Below are positions 35,245-43,366 of a DNA stretch of 64,000 bases, piece after piece. The translations under genes were made by a program, and so were the position numbers. The stretch's first letter is position 1, and each line of letters starts with the position of its first letter. This DNA is from an uncultured Rhodospirillaceae bacterium (lineage in GTDB: Bacteria > Pseudomonadota > Alphaproteobacteria > Rhodospirillales > Magnetospirillaceae): NCBI GenBank assembly GCA_903941105.1, contig CAJANL010000235.1, positions 25,787-89,786 of the forward strand, given 5' to 3'. The notes beneath the pieces were generated by a model, which was given only the letters and a program-made list of their open reading frames with translations, was not told the origin of the DNA and did no database searches.

Positions 35245-35685
35245 ATGAACATTCGCACCGGACTGGTGATTTTTGCCGTGGCGTTGATCCAGGGGGGGGT
35301 GCCGGCCATCGCGGACCCCTTAATCACGGACGAAGAGGCGATGCTGCCGACACCGTCGGCCGTCAAAAATGCCCGTGGCATCTCGCGCGGGCCATCCATT
35401 CGCTATGAGATGCCAGAACCTGTTGCTGCCCACAAACCCTTCACCTTCAAAATAGAATTCGAGCCGCATGGCAAGGCAACGATTGATCCGGCGAAGGTGC
35501 AGGTCACCTATCTCAAGCTTCCCAGCATCGACCTGACAACGCGCATCCGGCCGTTCATTACGCACAAAGGTATTGATTTCCCAATGGCCGAGGTGCCGGC
35601 TGGGCGTCACCCGCTAAGGATCGACATTGAAGACAGCAGTGGCAGAACTAGCCAGGCGACCCTTGTCTTGGTCGCCGAAAAGTAG
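35245..35685 (+). CDS. Small periplasmic protein of unknown function
   Basis: The product (146 residues from ATG 35245) begins with a signal peptide MNIRTGLVIFAVALIQGG, cleaved near AIA. The mature part looks like one immunoglobulin-like or beta-sandwich domain (FTFKIEFEPHGKATIDP, VQVTYLKLPSIDLT, GRHPLRIDIEDSSG). GGGGG 8-12 bases upstream decides for this ATG over the GTG at 35239. It follows the barrel gene by 100 bases in the same direction and probably works in the same compartment. I do not recognise its family. Confidence 0.6.
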   Translation: MNIRTGLVIFAVALIQGGVPAIADPLITDEEAMLPTPSAVKNARGISRGPSIRYEMPEPVAAHKPFTFKIEFEPHGKATIDPAKVQVTYLKLPSIDLTTRIRPFITHKGIDFPMAEVPAGRHPLRIDIEDSSGRTSQATLVLVAEK

Positions 35686-35698
35686 CTTCCGTTGGATG

Positions 35699-36463
35699 TC
35701 AGCTGTAGAATTTTGACAACGCGGCACCAACGGCAGCCATTGCTGTTGTCCCGGTCATGACGGCGTAAATCCACCCGGCAATCGTGGCGATACGACGGTG
35801 GATGTCTGCCCGGCTTTCAAGGGGGCCCGCCGAACTGTTGGCAAGAATGGTAGCCAACTCGCGGGTGAGCGATCCCATGGCTTTGGATGGATGCTGGCGC
35901 ATCTTGATGCGCCGGCCAATCATGCCGCTTGCCAGGTAAGCTAGGGCAATACTGGCGAAGTATTGAATCGTCTCCACCCATTCGCGGCTCCCCTGCGGCA
36001 TGAACGGAACATGGTCGATCAGGGCGGTGGTTGCCAACATTCCAGACACGCTCGCGACGCCAATCAGAATGCCTGTCCAGAGTATCGCTGTCAGGGAATG
36101 TGTATATCGGAGGCCGAATGCCAGGGGGATAGCAATGGATATTGCGCGAAGGGCGCGGGTATCCATGTCGAGTAGTCCAACAATTGTCCAATGCGCGAAA
36201 ACAAGCAGAAGCACCGGCAGTGCCAACCAAGCAACCATTGCGCCCGCGGTCACCCACCTTTTCTGCGGCTTGGCCGCGTGCCCTGAAGCCTCGACATGGC
36301 TTCCCAACTCATGGATTGCCGCTTCAACGGCGGCCAGACGGGCGACTATACCTTCCTGCTGCGACAAAATTGCGCGCATGACCAGGAACGAGACGTCGCG
36401 ACCGCAGAAAGGGCAGGCGACCGCATGATTGCTGATCTCTTTAGTGCAAAATGGGCAGTCCAC
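35699..36463 (-). CDS. Zinc-ribbon membrane protein of unknown function
   Basis: The N-terminus MDCPFCTKEISNHAVACPFCGRDV has two CPFC knuckles forming a zinc ribbon. A short coiled-coil-like stretch follows (QQEGIVARLAAVEAAIHEL), then about five hydrophobic helices (residues 72-175 and 225-250). The protein would sit in the inner membrane with the ribbon facing the cytoplasm. It is the last gene of a three-gene minus-strand set with a small lipoprotein (18 bases upstream) and a 200-residue protein. Base composition looks less GC-rich than that of the flanking loci, which hints at recent acquisition. Confidence 0.6.
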   Translation of the reverse strand: MDCPFCTKEISNHAVACPFCGRDVSFLVMRAILSQQEGIVARLAAVEAAIHELGSHVEASGHAAKPQKRWVTAGAMVAWLALPVLLLVFAHWTIVGLLDMDTRALRAISIAIPLAFGLRYTHSLTAILWTGILIGVASVSGMLATTALIDHVPFMPQGSREWVETIQYFASIALAYLASGMIGRRIKMRQHPSKAMGSLTRELATILANSSAGPLESRADIHRRIATIAGWIYAVMTGTTAMAAVGAALSKFYS

Positions 36464-36481
36464 GAGGTGCTCCGCGCTTGG

Positions 36482-36703
36482 CTATTGCTTCACAGGTCCG
36501 CAGCAGTTTTTCATGCGCTCGATTAAAGCCTTTTGGGCATCTGGGTCGATGGTCCGGTCGCGCCGCCCAACCACCGTCCCATCGATTGCGATTGGTGCGA
36601 TGTCCTGCTCGATCGGCGACGCGTTATCGATGGGGCCTGTTGGGGGTGTTGAACATCCAGCGAGTACAAATGCAAATAAAACGGCCAAGGAAATTCCGTT
36701 CAC
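36482..36703 (-). CDS. Small lipoprotein, 73 aa
   Basis: From GTG 36703 the product is a lipoprotein precursor: a short N-terminus, the hydrophobic core ISLAVLFAFV and lipobox LAGC followed by STPPTGP. The mature peptide is only about 55 residues and contains a vicinal cysteine pair (KNCCGPVK) near its C-terminus. A longer reading from 36745 lacks the compact signal. It lies between the 200-residue gene (22 bases upstream) and the zinc-ribbon gene (18 bases downstream). Its function is unknown. Confidence 0.55.
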   Translation of the reverse strand: MNGISLAVLFAFVLAGCSTPPTGPIDNASPIEQDIAPIAIDGTVVGRRDRTIDPDAQKALIERMKNCCGPVKQ

Positions 36704-36725
36704 GCCCCCTCCCTTCCGGCCAGCT

Positions 36726-37328
36726 TCATCCAGCCATAACGGCATTTGTGATGTGCGCTAAATGTTGGCGATAGTAACCTTCAATCGCTCCAGTGGACAC
36801 TATTATTACTTGCCCGACGTTTATGCGTTCAAAAAGGCCACCATTAGCTACGGCAACAAGGGTCTTACGGCAAGTCTCCGGGGAGATAAGTGGGGCGAGG
36901 AAGCGCCCAATGTCCGATTGATCAAGACGTAACCGCCCGCCGACGGTGTTTTCAACTACTTTCGCCTTCTGTTCGGATGAGAACATTGCCTCAATCAAAC
37001 GTGCCCGTTGAACCCCCTGAAGTTGCATTTTGTCAGGGGTGTTTAACAAGGCATCCATATCTTGGTTGTGCTTGTCAATGAAACTGGCGATGCGCTCTGG
37101 GGTATTTAACCGGAATTCATCCACCAAATAATAGAATTCCGCCACCTGAAAGGCATTGTCGCTCCGCAGCAAGGCCACAGGGGCGTCCTGTGCGATTTTT
37201 CCCGTGGCGGCAAGGGATTTTTTGTGCCGTTCAGCATGGGACACAATCGCGTCGAAAAACATCGACCGCGCCGTCCGGATGGCGTCGAGGCAGGCAAGTT
37301 CACGCCCCCCGGAACACGTATGAGCCAT
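36726..37328 (-). CDS. Hypothetical protein, 200 aa
   Basis: From ATG 37328 (MAHTCSGGRELACLDAIR) the product is mostly helical and soluble, with blocks such as FQVAEFYYLVDEFRLN and ERIASFIDKHNQDMDA. No membrane segment or catalytic motif is recognised. The open frame extends to 37472 but that part overlaps the IS256-type fragment on the other strand and is not typical coding sequence. It is the first gene of the set with the small lipoprotein and the zinc-ribbon membrane protein. The neighbouring transposase fragment suggests an accessory region. Confidence 0.5.
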   Translation of the reverse strand: MAHTCSGGRELACLDAIRTARSMFFDAIVSHAERHKKSLAATGKIAQDAPVALLRSDNAFQVAEFYYLVDEFRLNTPERIASFIDKHNQDMDALLNTPDKMQLQGVQRARLIEAMFSSEQKAKVVENTVGGRLRLDQSDIGRFLAPLISPETCRKTLVAVANGGLFERINVGQVIIVSTGAIEGYYRQHLAHITNAVMAG

Positions 37329-37422
37329 CCCGACACTCCCCCAGGACGTTGAAGTGCGACTATAGCGGGCGGAAGGCAAGCCGCCAACCCACAGCAGCCG
37401 GTCGTGTCCCGCCGAGCGGCGG

Positions 37423-37842
37423 ATGGAGTTGGAGGTGGCGACGCTGACCGGCGCCGGCCACGGCGAGCGCAAGCCGGATCAGCGCCTCACTCACCGTAAC
37501 GGATACCGCGAGCGAGACTGGGAGACCCGGGCCGGCACGGTGGAGTTGCGCATCCCGAAACTCCGGACCGGCAGCTTCAAGAGCCAGGTCTCGCGCCTAT
37601 GCGGCAAGATCGCCACCTTCCTTGACAGCCCGCTGGAAGCCGACTGGCCCTATGTCTGGCTCGACGCCACCTATGTGATGGTGCGCCGGGGTCTGCGCGG
37701 CGTCAGGCTGGTGATCTCCGACGCCCACGAGGGTATCAAGGCCGCCATCACCAGGCTGATCGGCGCCATCCTGCTCGAGCAGAACGATGAATGGACCGTA
37801 CAGCGCGCCCGCTACATCACCCGATCGAAACGTTGGGTCCCG
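37423..37842 (+). mobile_element. Internally deleted IS256-family transposase fragment
   Basis: The frame reads as segments of an IS256 (mutator-type) transposase with the pieces between them missing: [29 protein letters not shown] and [12 protein letters not shown] join directly to [28 protein letters not shown] then joins [19 protein letters not shown], which joins [22 protein letters not shown]. The joins keep the frame, although the family protein is about 400 residues long. Two catalytic aspartates (WLDATY, ISDAHEG) are present, but the block with the third acidic residue (NPIERLN-type) is gone. A frameshift follows near 37822 (ITPIETLGP lies in another frame). No terminal repeats were found, so it is a dead remnant. 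Confidence 0.75.
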
Positions 37843-38088
37843 CTATTTGGCGTCCTTGGGGCCCGGTGTCGGCGTTGTCGGTCTGGCGGCCTCGGCGGCA
37901 TTCTTGTCGGCCTTCCTGGCCTCCTCGACGGCCTGCTGGGCGGCCCGCTGGCTTGCCTCGGCGGCATTGCGCGACGCCTGCGTGCCCGCTTCCATCGAAG
38001 CAGACGAGCCGGTATTGGGGGAAGTCTGGGCCATGGCGGGGCCGCCCACGAGCAGGGCCAGGGCGGCTGCGGTGATGATTGTCTTCAA
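37843..38088 (-). CDS. Small exported Ala/Glu-rich protein, 81 aa
   Basis: The TTG start at 38088 gives [16 protein letters not shown] (signal peptide, cleaved after AMA). The mature part is a short Ala/Lys/Glu-rich helical stretch ([19 protein letters not shown]) followed by a Pro-rich tail. AGGAGG 5 bases upstream decides the start. The long reading from 38214 would run through the end of the hydrolase gene and is rejected. It follows the lipoprotein hydrolase by one base, so they form an operon. The helical part recalls Lpp-like envelope proteins, but the family is not recognised. The stop faces the IS256 fragment. Confidence 0.6.
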   Translation of the reverse strand: MKTIITAAALALLVGGPAMAQTSPNTGSSASMEAGTQASRNAAEASQRAAQQAVEEARKADKNAAEAARPTTPTPGPKDAK

Positions 38089-38089
38089 G

Positions 38090-39013
38090 TCATCCTCCTC
38101 TGTTTGATCCGGACCGGCCGTCCTTCGGCCAGCCGGGTATTCCCGCCAATGCGGGATGGTGTGAAAGATTCTTCCATTCGTCGGCCCAGCAACAGACGTG
38201 TCCGAAGCCAGCAATGCGGATCAGGCTGGGCCGCCCCCGATTGCCCGATCGACTAACATAAGACTCCGCGACCTTGCCGGGAACGACGCCGTCCCGGTCA
38301 CCCACGAAATGAACCTGGGGCGTCTCTGCAATAGCCTCAGCGACATCGGCCGGGTCCAGCGATCCCGATAGCCGTCCCAGTCCTTGCAGTTGCGTCCAGG
38401 TGGCCAGGTCCAGATTGGCGGCTATGGTGACGATGCCGGCCACGTCGGTGCGCCGCGACGCCAGCAGCACTGCGAGCGCCCCACCGCCCGAATAGCCGAC
38501 AAGGATGACCGCGGCGGCTCCGGCGCGGCGCTTCATATCGTCAACGGCCAGGTTCAGCCCGGCAACCACCTCCGCGGCATAGCGATGGGTGGTCCACCAG
38601 GCGGGAGCGCAGGAGTGCGACAGTACATACTGGCAAGGACGAGCCAGATAGGCCACCGGGCCGCCACCGTGGGCCAGGGCCAGCCGCAGGGCCACCGGAT
38701 CGTCAGGCGTCGGGTCCCCGGAGACCTTGCGCGGCGCCAGGTAGGCCATCCCGTCGCCCTCAAGGTATATGGTCAACGGAGCATCGGCCGACCGCACCGG
38801 TGACAGGGCGCCGGCGAGTACGAACGGCGGCGCATCGACTGTGCCATAGTCCCAGCCGGCCTGTGCAGAGAAATGACGGGCCTTCTGCTGGTGCGGTACC
38901 AATAGGCTCGAACACGCCGACAACAAAATTGTCGCCGTCAACAACACGGTCATACGGGCCCCGCTGCTGCGGACATTGGCCCTAAGAGAAGCGTTAATGA
39001 TCTCTTTACGCAT
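38090..39013 (-). CDS. Lipoprotein alpha/beta hydrolase (second copy)
   Basis: The product (307 residues from ATG 39013) has a basic N-terminal region and then [13 protein letters not shown], a lipobox-type signal. The hydrolase core matches that of the gene at 24742: [25 protein letters not shown], the nucleophile elbow [19 protein letters not shown] (serine), [12 protein letters not shown] and [13 protein letters not shown] with a probable histidine. The shared order and motifs make the two paralogues. It is co-transcribed with the small Ala/Glu-rich protein. A later start (38953) would give a signal without a basic region and is less likely. Confidence 0.75.
   Translation of the reverse strand: MRKEIINASLRANVRSSGARMTVLLTATILLSACSSLLVPHQQKARHFSAQAGWDYGTVDAPPFVLAGALSPVRSADAPLTIYLEGDGMAYLAPRKVSGDPTPDDPVALRLALAHGGGPVAYLARPCQYVLSHSCAPAWWTTHRYAAEVVAGLNLAVDDMKRRAGAAAVILVGYSGGGALAVLLASRRTDVAGIVTIAANLDLATWTQLQGLGRLSGSLDPADVAEAIAETPQVHFVGDRDGVVPGKVAESYVSRSGNRGRPSLIRIAGFGHVCCWADEWKNLSHHPALAGIPGWPKDGRSGSNRGG
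38094..38099 (-). promoter_or_regulatory. Shine-Dalgarno AGGAGG fixing a TTG start
   Basis: A perfect AGGAGG on the minus strand lies 5 bases before TTG 38088, inside the last codons of the upstream hydrolase gene. It supports a TTG start for the small exported protein. Confidence 0.7.
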
Positions 39014-39322
39014 TGCCAGCACTGGATGGTGTAGTGTTTCGACCAAAGAGCATCTGTCGCCGGACCTGCTAATTGCCTTGTAGTTCCAATCATGTGTCGA
39101 TATCGTGTCGCAATTCAGGTTGGCTTTCTTGCGTCACGCCATCCAGCACGAATAGACTTTTCAACTACCCGTTCATATTCAAGCATGATTTCCGCAATGT
39201 TTGAAGAAAAATTTTAGTAATTTAAGAACTGCTTTAGAATGGACCTAAAGAAGCGGAATGCACCCGTCGCTCTGGTCCTCTTTGTCGGTTTTCGATGCAA
39301 GAAGTGAAGTGGGGGATATACC
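39014..39322. promoter_or_regulatory. Divergent region before the Gly/Pro-rich barrel gene
   Basis: These 309 bases separate the second lipoprotein hydrolase (minus) from the barrel gene (plus). The stretch at about 39170-39245 is strikingly AT-rich (runs of A and T) compared with the surrounding DNA, which suits a promoter. No clear minus-35/minus-10 pair could be chosen, and no gene is supported. Confidence 0.4.
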
Positions 39323-40492
39323 TTGGTACTACATCGCCTGAGCTTTGCGGCCTTTGCGGCGGCCCTACTCGCCAGCTCGTCGGCTTTTGCCGCGTGCACG
39401 CCCCCTCCCGGACAGAGCCACTGCCCGCCGCCCCCCGGCGGCGGCGGCGGCATTGGTCCGCCGATGGCGCAGCAGGGCGGTTCGCAGGCTGCGGGCATGG
39501 TTGCCGGGCGCGTCGCCCAGGCCGTCGGCAACATTATCGGCAACGTTGCCGGTGGCCCGCGCGGTCCAGGCGGTCCGGGCGGCGGTAGCCCAGGGGGGTC
39601 GGGTGGCCCGGGCGGTTCAAGTGGCCCCGGTGGCGGCTCAGGCGGTGGTCAGGGCAAGTCCGACGGCCCCACCAGCATGATCGAAAGTGACGAACCCGGC
39701 ATGGCCGCGGGCAGCGTCCCGGCCAAGTGGGGCGTCTGGGGCAGCGGCAGCAACACATGGGTTGGGGGCGACCAGCTCAACAACGATTATTTCGGCCGTA
39801 TCCAGAACGGCCTGATCGGCGGCGACGTCACCATCGATGGCGTATACATCGTCGGCCTGTCGGTCGGTGCCGAGAAGGATTGGACCCGGATCAAATACTC
39901 GGGCGTCGGCATCGAGGGCGACGGGGCCATGATCTCGCCCTACGCTGCTTATATCATCGACCAGTATTTCTACGTCGATGCTTCGGCCGGCATGACCTGG
40001 ATGCGCTACCATGAGAGTTCCGACTCGCAGTCCGGTGACTACAACGGCAAGCGATGGTTCGCCGGCGCCAACCTGAATGCCTCCCGGACCTTCGATGCCT
40101 GGAGCGCCAGCACCAATATCGGCTACCTCTATACGGCGGAACGGCAGGACGCGTATCTCACGACCTCAAATTATGCCCAGCCGGAGTCCAAGTCGCGCAC
40201 CGGCCAGATTCGCAGCACGACCAAGTTGGGCCGCACTCACCTGACCGACTGGGGCTGGTTCTATCCCTACGCCTCGGCCCGGCTGGAATACGACGCCAAC
40301 AAGACGGGCGCGCTCTACGTCGACACCCAGGGGACCAAGGCCGCCAACAGTCGCTTCGGAACGACCTTCGGCGTCGGTTCAAGTGTCGGCCTCGGCTCGA
40401 ATTCGTCTCTGACGCTGGAGGGCACGTCCACCGAGTTCCGCGAGCACAGCAGCATTTACGGCATCAGCGGCACTGTTCGAGTGACCTTCTGA
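39323..40492 (+). CDS. Outer-membrane beta-barrel protein with Gly/Pro-rich linker
   Basis: A TTG start at 39323, preceded by GGGGGATATACC, gives signal peptide LVLHRLSFAAFAAALL, cleaved near AFA. A low-complexity stretch (residues about 30-115) is rich in Pro then Gly (PPPPGGGGGIG, GGPRGPGGPGGGS, GGSGGPGGSSGPGGG). The rest (about residues 130-389) is an autotransporter-like beta-barrel with many aromatic strand ends and a final Phe (SGTVRVTF). The whole would lie in the outer membrane with the Gly-rich part on either face. The gene directly precedes the PqqD-like/ATP-grasp cluster (113 bases away), so a link with that system is possible. No other start is available. Confidence 0.7.
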   Translation: MVLHRLSFAAFAAALLASSSAFAACTPPPGQSHCPPPPGGGGGIGPPMAQQGGSQAAGMVAGRVAQAVGNIIGNVAGGPRGPGGPGGGSPGGSGGPGGSSGPGGGSGGGQGKSDGPTSMIESDEPGMAAGSVPAKWGVWGSGSNTWVGGDQLNNDYFGRIQNGLIGGDVTIDGVYIVGLSVGAEKDWTRIKYSGVGIEGDGAMISPYAAYIIDQYFYVDASAGMTWMRYHESSDSQSGDYNGKRWFAGANLNASRTFDAWSASTNIGYLYTAERQDAYLTTSNYAQPESKSRTGQIRSTTKLGRTHLTDWGWFYPYASARLEYDANKTGALYVDTQGTKAANSRFGTTFGVGSSVGLGSNSSLTLEGTSTEFREHSSIYGISGTVRVTF

Positions 40493-40605
40493 ACGGATCG
40501 GCCGACTTTTCGGCGGGGAGGCCGGAAAGCCGGTGCCGAAGCTGGTTCGTCCGGTGGGGCGGGCCATTCCGTTTCGAATCTGCTGCTGAGCAACGAGGTC
40601 TGGAT

Positions 40606-40881
40606 ATGTCGGGCGATCTTCACAGCGTATTGCGCGACCTGCTTGGAAAGGGCAGGTTGCAGGCCCTGGCCATCAGTGCCAATGGCTTTGCCTTCGACCC
40701 GCGTTCCGGCCAGAGTTTCACCGTCAATCACACCGGCGTCGCCACAGTTGAAAAGCTGCTGGCCGGCAACGACGTCGACGCCACCGTTGCTGCTCTCACC
40801 GACGAATACGACGTGCCCGCCGAGGTGGTGCTGGGTGCTGTCGAGGTGTTCGTCCGCCAACTCGCGCGGTATCTGGCATGA
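40606..40881 (+). CDS. PqqD-like peptide-recognition protein, 91 aa
   Basis: The ATG at 40606 gives MSGDLHSVLRDLLGKG, and the core NHTGVATVEKLLAGN, VDATVAALTDEYDVPAEVV and VRQLARYLA follows the PqqD pattern (beta-hairpin, winged helix). PqqD domains act as RiPP recognition elements that bind the leader of a peptide or protein and hand it to modifying enzymes. The stop overlaps the ATG of the ATP-grasp gene by 4 bases. A Trp/aromatic anchor typical of PqqD is not obvious, so the domain is a distant member. It is the likely substrate-binding component of the cluster. Confidence 0.7.
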   Translation: MSGDLHSVLRDLLGKGRLQALAISANGFAFDPRSGQSFTVNHTGVATVEKLLAGNDVDATVAALTDEYDVPAEVVLGAVEVFVRQLARYLA

Positions 40882-41984
40882 ACGCCCAGTTCCCGTCCGG
40901 CGCAGACTGGCGGCGGTGGACTATTGCCGTCACCGGCATGAACGCGCGGCCGGACAATCCCGGCCCCGGCTTGGCGGTGGCCCGCTGCCTGCGCGAGGCG
41001 CCGGGGTTCTGCGGTCGCCTGATCGGCCTTGGCTACGAGGTGCTGGAGCCCGGGCTTTACTGCAGCGACATCTTCGATGCCACCTACATGCTGCCTTACC
41101 CTTCGGCGGGCAGCGAGGTACAGCTTGAGCGTCTGATGGAAATCCATGCGGGAGAGCGCATCGACGTCATCATTCCCTGCCTGGACGCGGAACTCAGCAC
41201 CTTCGCCCACAACCAGCCGCAGTTGGCCGCCCACGGCATCCGCATGCTTGTTCCGTCGCTGGAGCAACTGCGTATCCGCGCCAAGGACAACCTGGTGGAG
41301 CTGTGTCGTAAGCTTGGCTTCGACACGCCCGAAACCCGTACCGTCTCCGACCCCGGCTTTTTCGACCGCTGCTGCGACGAGGGGTGGCGCTATCCGCTGG
41401 TGGTGAAGGGCATCTACTACGACGCGATCGTGGCAGGCGATGCCGCCGACGCCAAGGCGGCATTCCAAAAAATCGCCAGCCAGTGGGGGTATCCAGTACT
41501 GGTGCAGGAGCATGTGCAGGGCTACGAGATCAATCTGACGGCGCTCGGCGACGGGCGTGGTGGCATGATCGGGCCGGTGATGATGCGCAAGCGGGCGCTG
41601 ACCGACAAGGGCAAGGCCTGGGCCGGCATCTCCATTTTCGACCAGACGCTGGAGGCGCTGGCGGAGGCGGTGATGGCCGAGTGCCACTGGTGCGGGCCGC
41701 TGGAAGTCGAGGCCCTGCGCGACGAGGGCGGCCGGCTGTACCTGATCGAGGTCAATCCGCGTTTTCCCGCCTGGGTCTACCTGACCCACGGGGTGGGGCG
41801 CAACCTGCCGCAAATCCTGTTGCAGACCCTCGCCGGATTGCCGCCGGCGGATCTGGCGCCGGCCCGGCTGGGAACGCTGTTCATCCGCTATGCCGAGGAG
41901 TTGATCGTGCCGCTGGAGCAGTTCCAGACCATGATGATCGACGGCGCACTTTCGCCCCCTGTCAACACCAGTCGCGTAGCGTGA
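40878..41984 (+). CDS. ATP-grasp ligase
   Basis: The 368-residue protein has a preATP-grasp N-terminal domain (TIAVTGMNARPDNPG, IDVIIPCLDAELS) and an ATP-grasp core: RAKDNLVELCRKLGFDTPET, YPLVVKGIYYDAI, VLVQEHVQGYEINL and the metal-binding LYLIEVNPRFPAWVYL. That layout is typical of amide-, peptide- or amino-acid-ligases that go through acyl-phosphate intermediates. It starts within the stop of the PqqD-like gene and lies 11 bases before the decarboxylase gene. It could conjugate an amino acid made by the decarboxylase to a peptide or protein. The acceptor is unknown. Confidence 0.8.
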   Translation: MNAQFPSGADWRRWTIAVTGMNARPDNPGPGLAVARCLREAPGFCGRLIGLGYEVLEPGLYCSDIFDATYMLPYPSAGSEVQLERLMEIHAGERIDVIIPCLDAELSTFAHNQPQLAAHGIRMLVPSLEQLRIRAKDNLVELCRKLGFDTPETRTVSDPGFFDRCCDEGWRYPLVVKGIYYDAIVAGDAADAKAAFQKIASQWGYPVLVQEHVQGYEINLTALGDGRGGMIGPVMMRKRALTDKGKAWAGISIFDQTLEALAEAVMAECHWCGPLEVEALRDEGGRLYLIEVNPRFPAWVYLTHGVGRNLPQILLQTLAGLPPADLAPARLGTLFIRYAEELIVPLEQFQTMMIDGALSPPVNTSRVA

Positions 41985-41995
41985 TGGTATAAATC

Positions 41996-43366
41996 ATGTC
42001 CAGGGATATCAAACGGGGCTGGGAACCGCCCTACATCACCCCGCACCGCCACGACAACAACAAGTTCGGACGCCGCGCCTCGCGCGACAACTGCTGCCAG
42101 CGCATCGACGGCATCGACGTCGACTACCTGATGGAGCGATACGGATCGCCGCTCTTCATCGCCTCCGAACGGCGCCTGCGGGAGAACGTGCGCCGTGTCC
42201 GCACGGCCTTCGAGCGGCACTACCAGCCGGTGGTGCACGGCTGGTCCTACAAGACCAACTACACCAGCGCCGTCTGCAGCATCCTGGCCCAGGAGGGATC
42301 GTGGGCCGAGGTGGTCTCGGCCTTCGAGTACGAGAAGGCGCGCGCCCTGGGGGTGCCGGGCGAACGCATCATCTTCAACGGCCCCTGCAAGAAGCGTCCG
42401 ATCCTTGAGCGCGCCATCGCCGAGCGGGCGAGGCTGCACGTCGATCACCTGGACGAGTTGGAGTTGATCGAGCGCATCGCCCGCGAACGTGGCGAGGTGG
42501 TGCCGGTGACGCTCAGGCTCAACTTCAACACCGGCTACACCGATCCCTGGAGCCGCTTCGGCTTCAACCTCGAATCGGGCCAGGCCCACAGTGCCGCCAC
42601 CCGAATCAAGCGCAGCCCCAACCTGCACCTCACCGGGCTGCACAGCCACATCGGCACCTTCATCCTGGAAACCCGGGCGTTTGCCGAGCAGGTCCGGTTG
42701 ATGTGCGGATTCATGAAGGCGGTCGAGGCCGATGGCGGGTGCCTGATCGACACCATCGACATCGGCGGCGGCTTGCCGTCCCGCAACGCGTTGCAGGGCA
42801 TCTACTTGCCGCCCGAGCAGGCGGTGCCGGCGGTCGAGGAGTTCGCCGCCGCCATCTGCGCGGCGCTGGAGGAGGGTCTGACCGACCGCGACCTGCCCCG
42901 TCCGACCCTGATCATCGAGAGCGGCCGGGCGGTGGTCGACGACGCCATCTCGCTGGCCACCACGGTGGTGGGAACCAAGCGCCTGCCCGATGGCCGGCCG
43001 GCGGCGGTGCTGGACGCCGGCATCAACGCCATGCTGACCGCGCTGTGGTACCATCACCCCGTCAAATTGACCAAGCCCAAGGAGGGCGACCGCGAGGATA
43101 CGGTGCTCTACGGCCCGATGTGCATGAACATCGACGTCATGCGCCACTCGGTCCAGCTGCCGCCGCTGAATGCCGGTGACACCCTGGTGTTCAATCCGGT
43201 TGGCGCCTACAACAACACCCAGTGGCTGCAGTTCATCGAGTACCGCCCGGCCATCGTGCTTGTCCATGCCGACGGCGACCACTCGGTGATCCGCGAGGCG
43301 GAGGTCCTGGCGGACATGAACCGCCACGACCGTCTGCCGCCGCACCTGCAATCGCTGACGCCCTAA
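41996..43366 (+). CDS. LysA-like PLP-dependent decarboxylase
   Basis: The 456-residue protein is a fold-type III decarboxylase of the diaminopimelate/ornithine type. HGWSYKTNYTSAV carries the PLP lysine K86. Other blocks are GSWAEVVSAFEYEKA, LRLNFNTGYTDPWSRF, LTGLHSHIGTFI, TIDIGGGLPSRN, IIESGRAVVDDA (EPGR-type phosphate loop) and GPMCMNIDVM (Cys plus Asp of the active site). The N-terminal 40 residues are extra. Family members decarboxylate D- or L-configured diamino acids, and this one may provide a modified amino acid for the neighbouring ATP-grasp ligase. It converges with the GNAT gene, overlapping it by 4 bases. Confidence 0.85.
   Translation: MSRDIKRGWEPPYITPHRHDNNKFGRRASRDNCCQRIDGIDVDYLMERYGSPLFIASERRLRENVRRVRTAFERHYQPVVHGWSYKTNYTSAVCSILAQEGSWAEVVSAFEYEKARALGVPGERIIFNGPCKKRPILERAIAERARLHVDHLDELELIERIARERGEVVPVTLRLNFNTGYTDPWSRFGFNLESGQAHSAATRIKRSPNLHLTGLHSHIGTFILETRAFAEQVRLMCGFMKAVEADGGCLIDTIDIGGGLPSRNALQGIYLPPEQAVPAVEEFAAAICAALEEGLTDRDLPRPTLIIESGRAVVDDAISLATTVVGTKRLPDGRPAAVLDAGINAMLTALWYHHPVKLTKPKEGDREDTVLYGPMCMNIDVMRHSVQLPPLNAGDTLVFNPVGAYNNTQWLQFIEYRPAIVLVHADGDHSVIREAEVLADMNRHDRLPPHLQSLTP

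Noticed and set aside
37843..38214. Longer reading of the small exported protein
   Set aside because: It runs through the end of the lipoprotein hydrolase gene and puts the signal peptide inside the protein; AGGAGG and TTG 38088 fit better.
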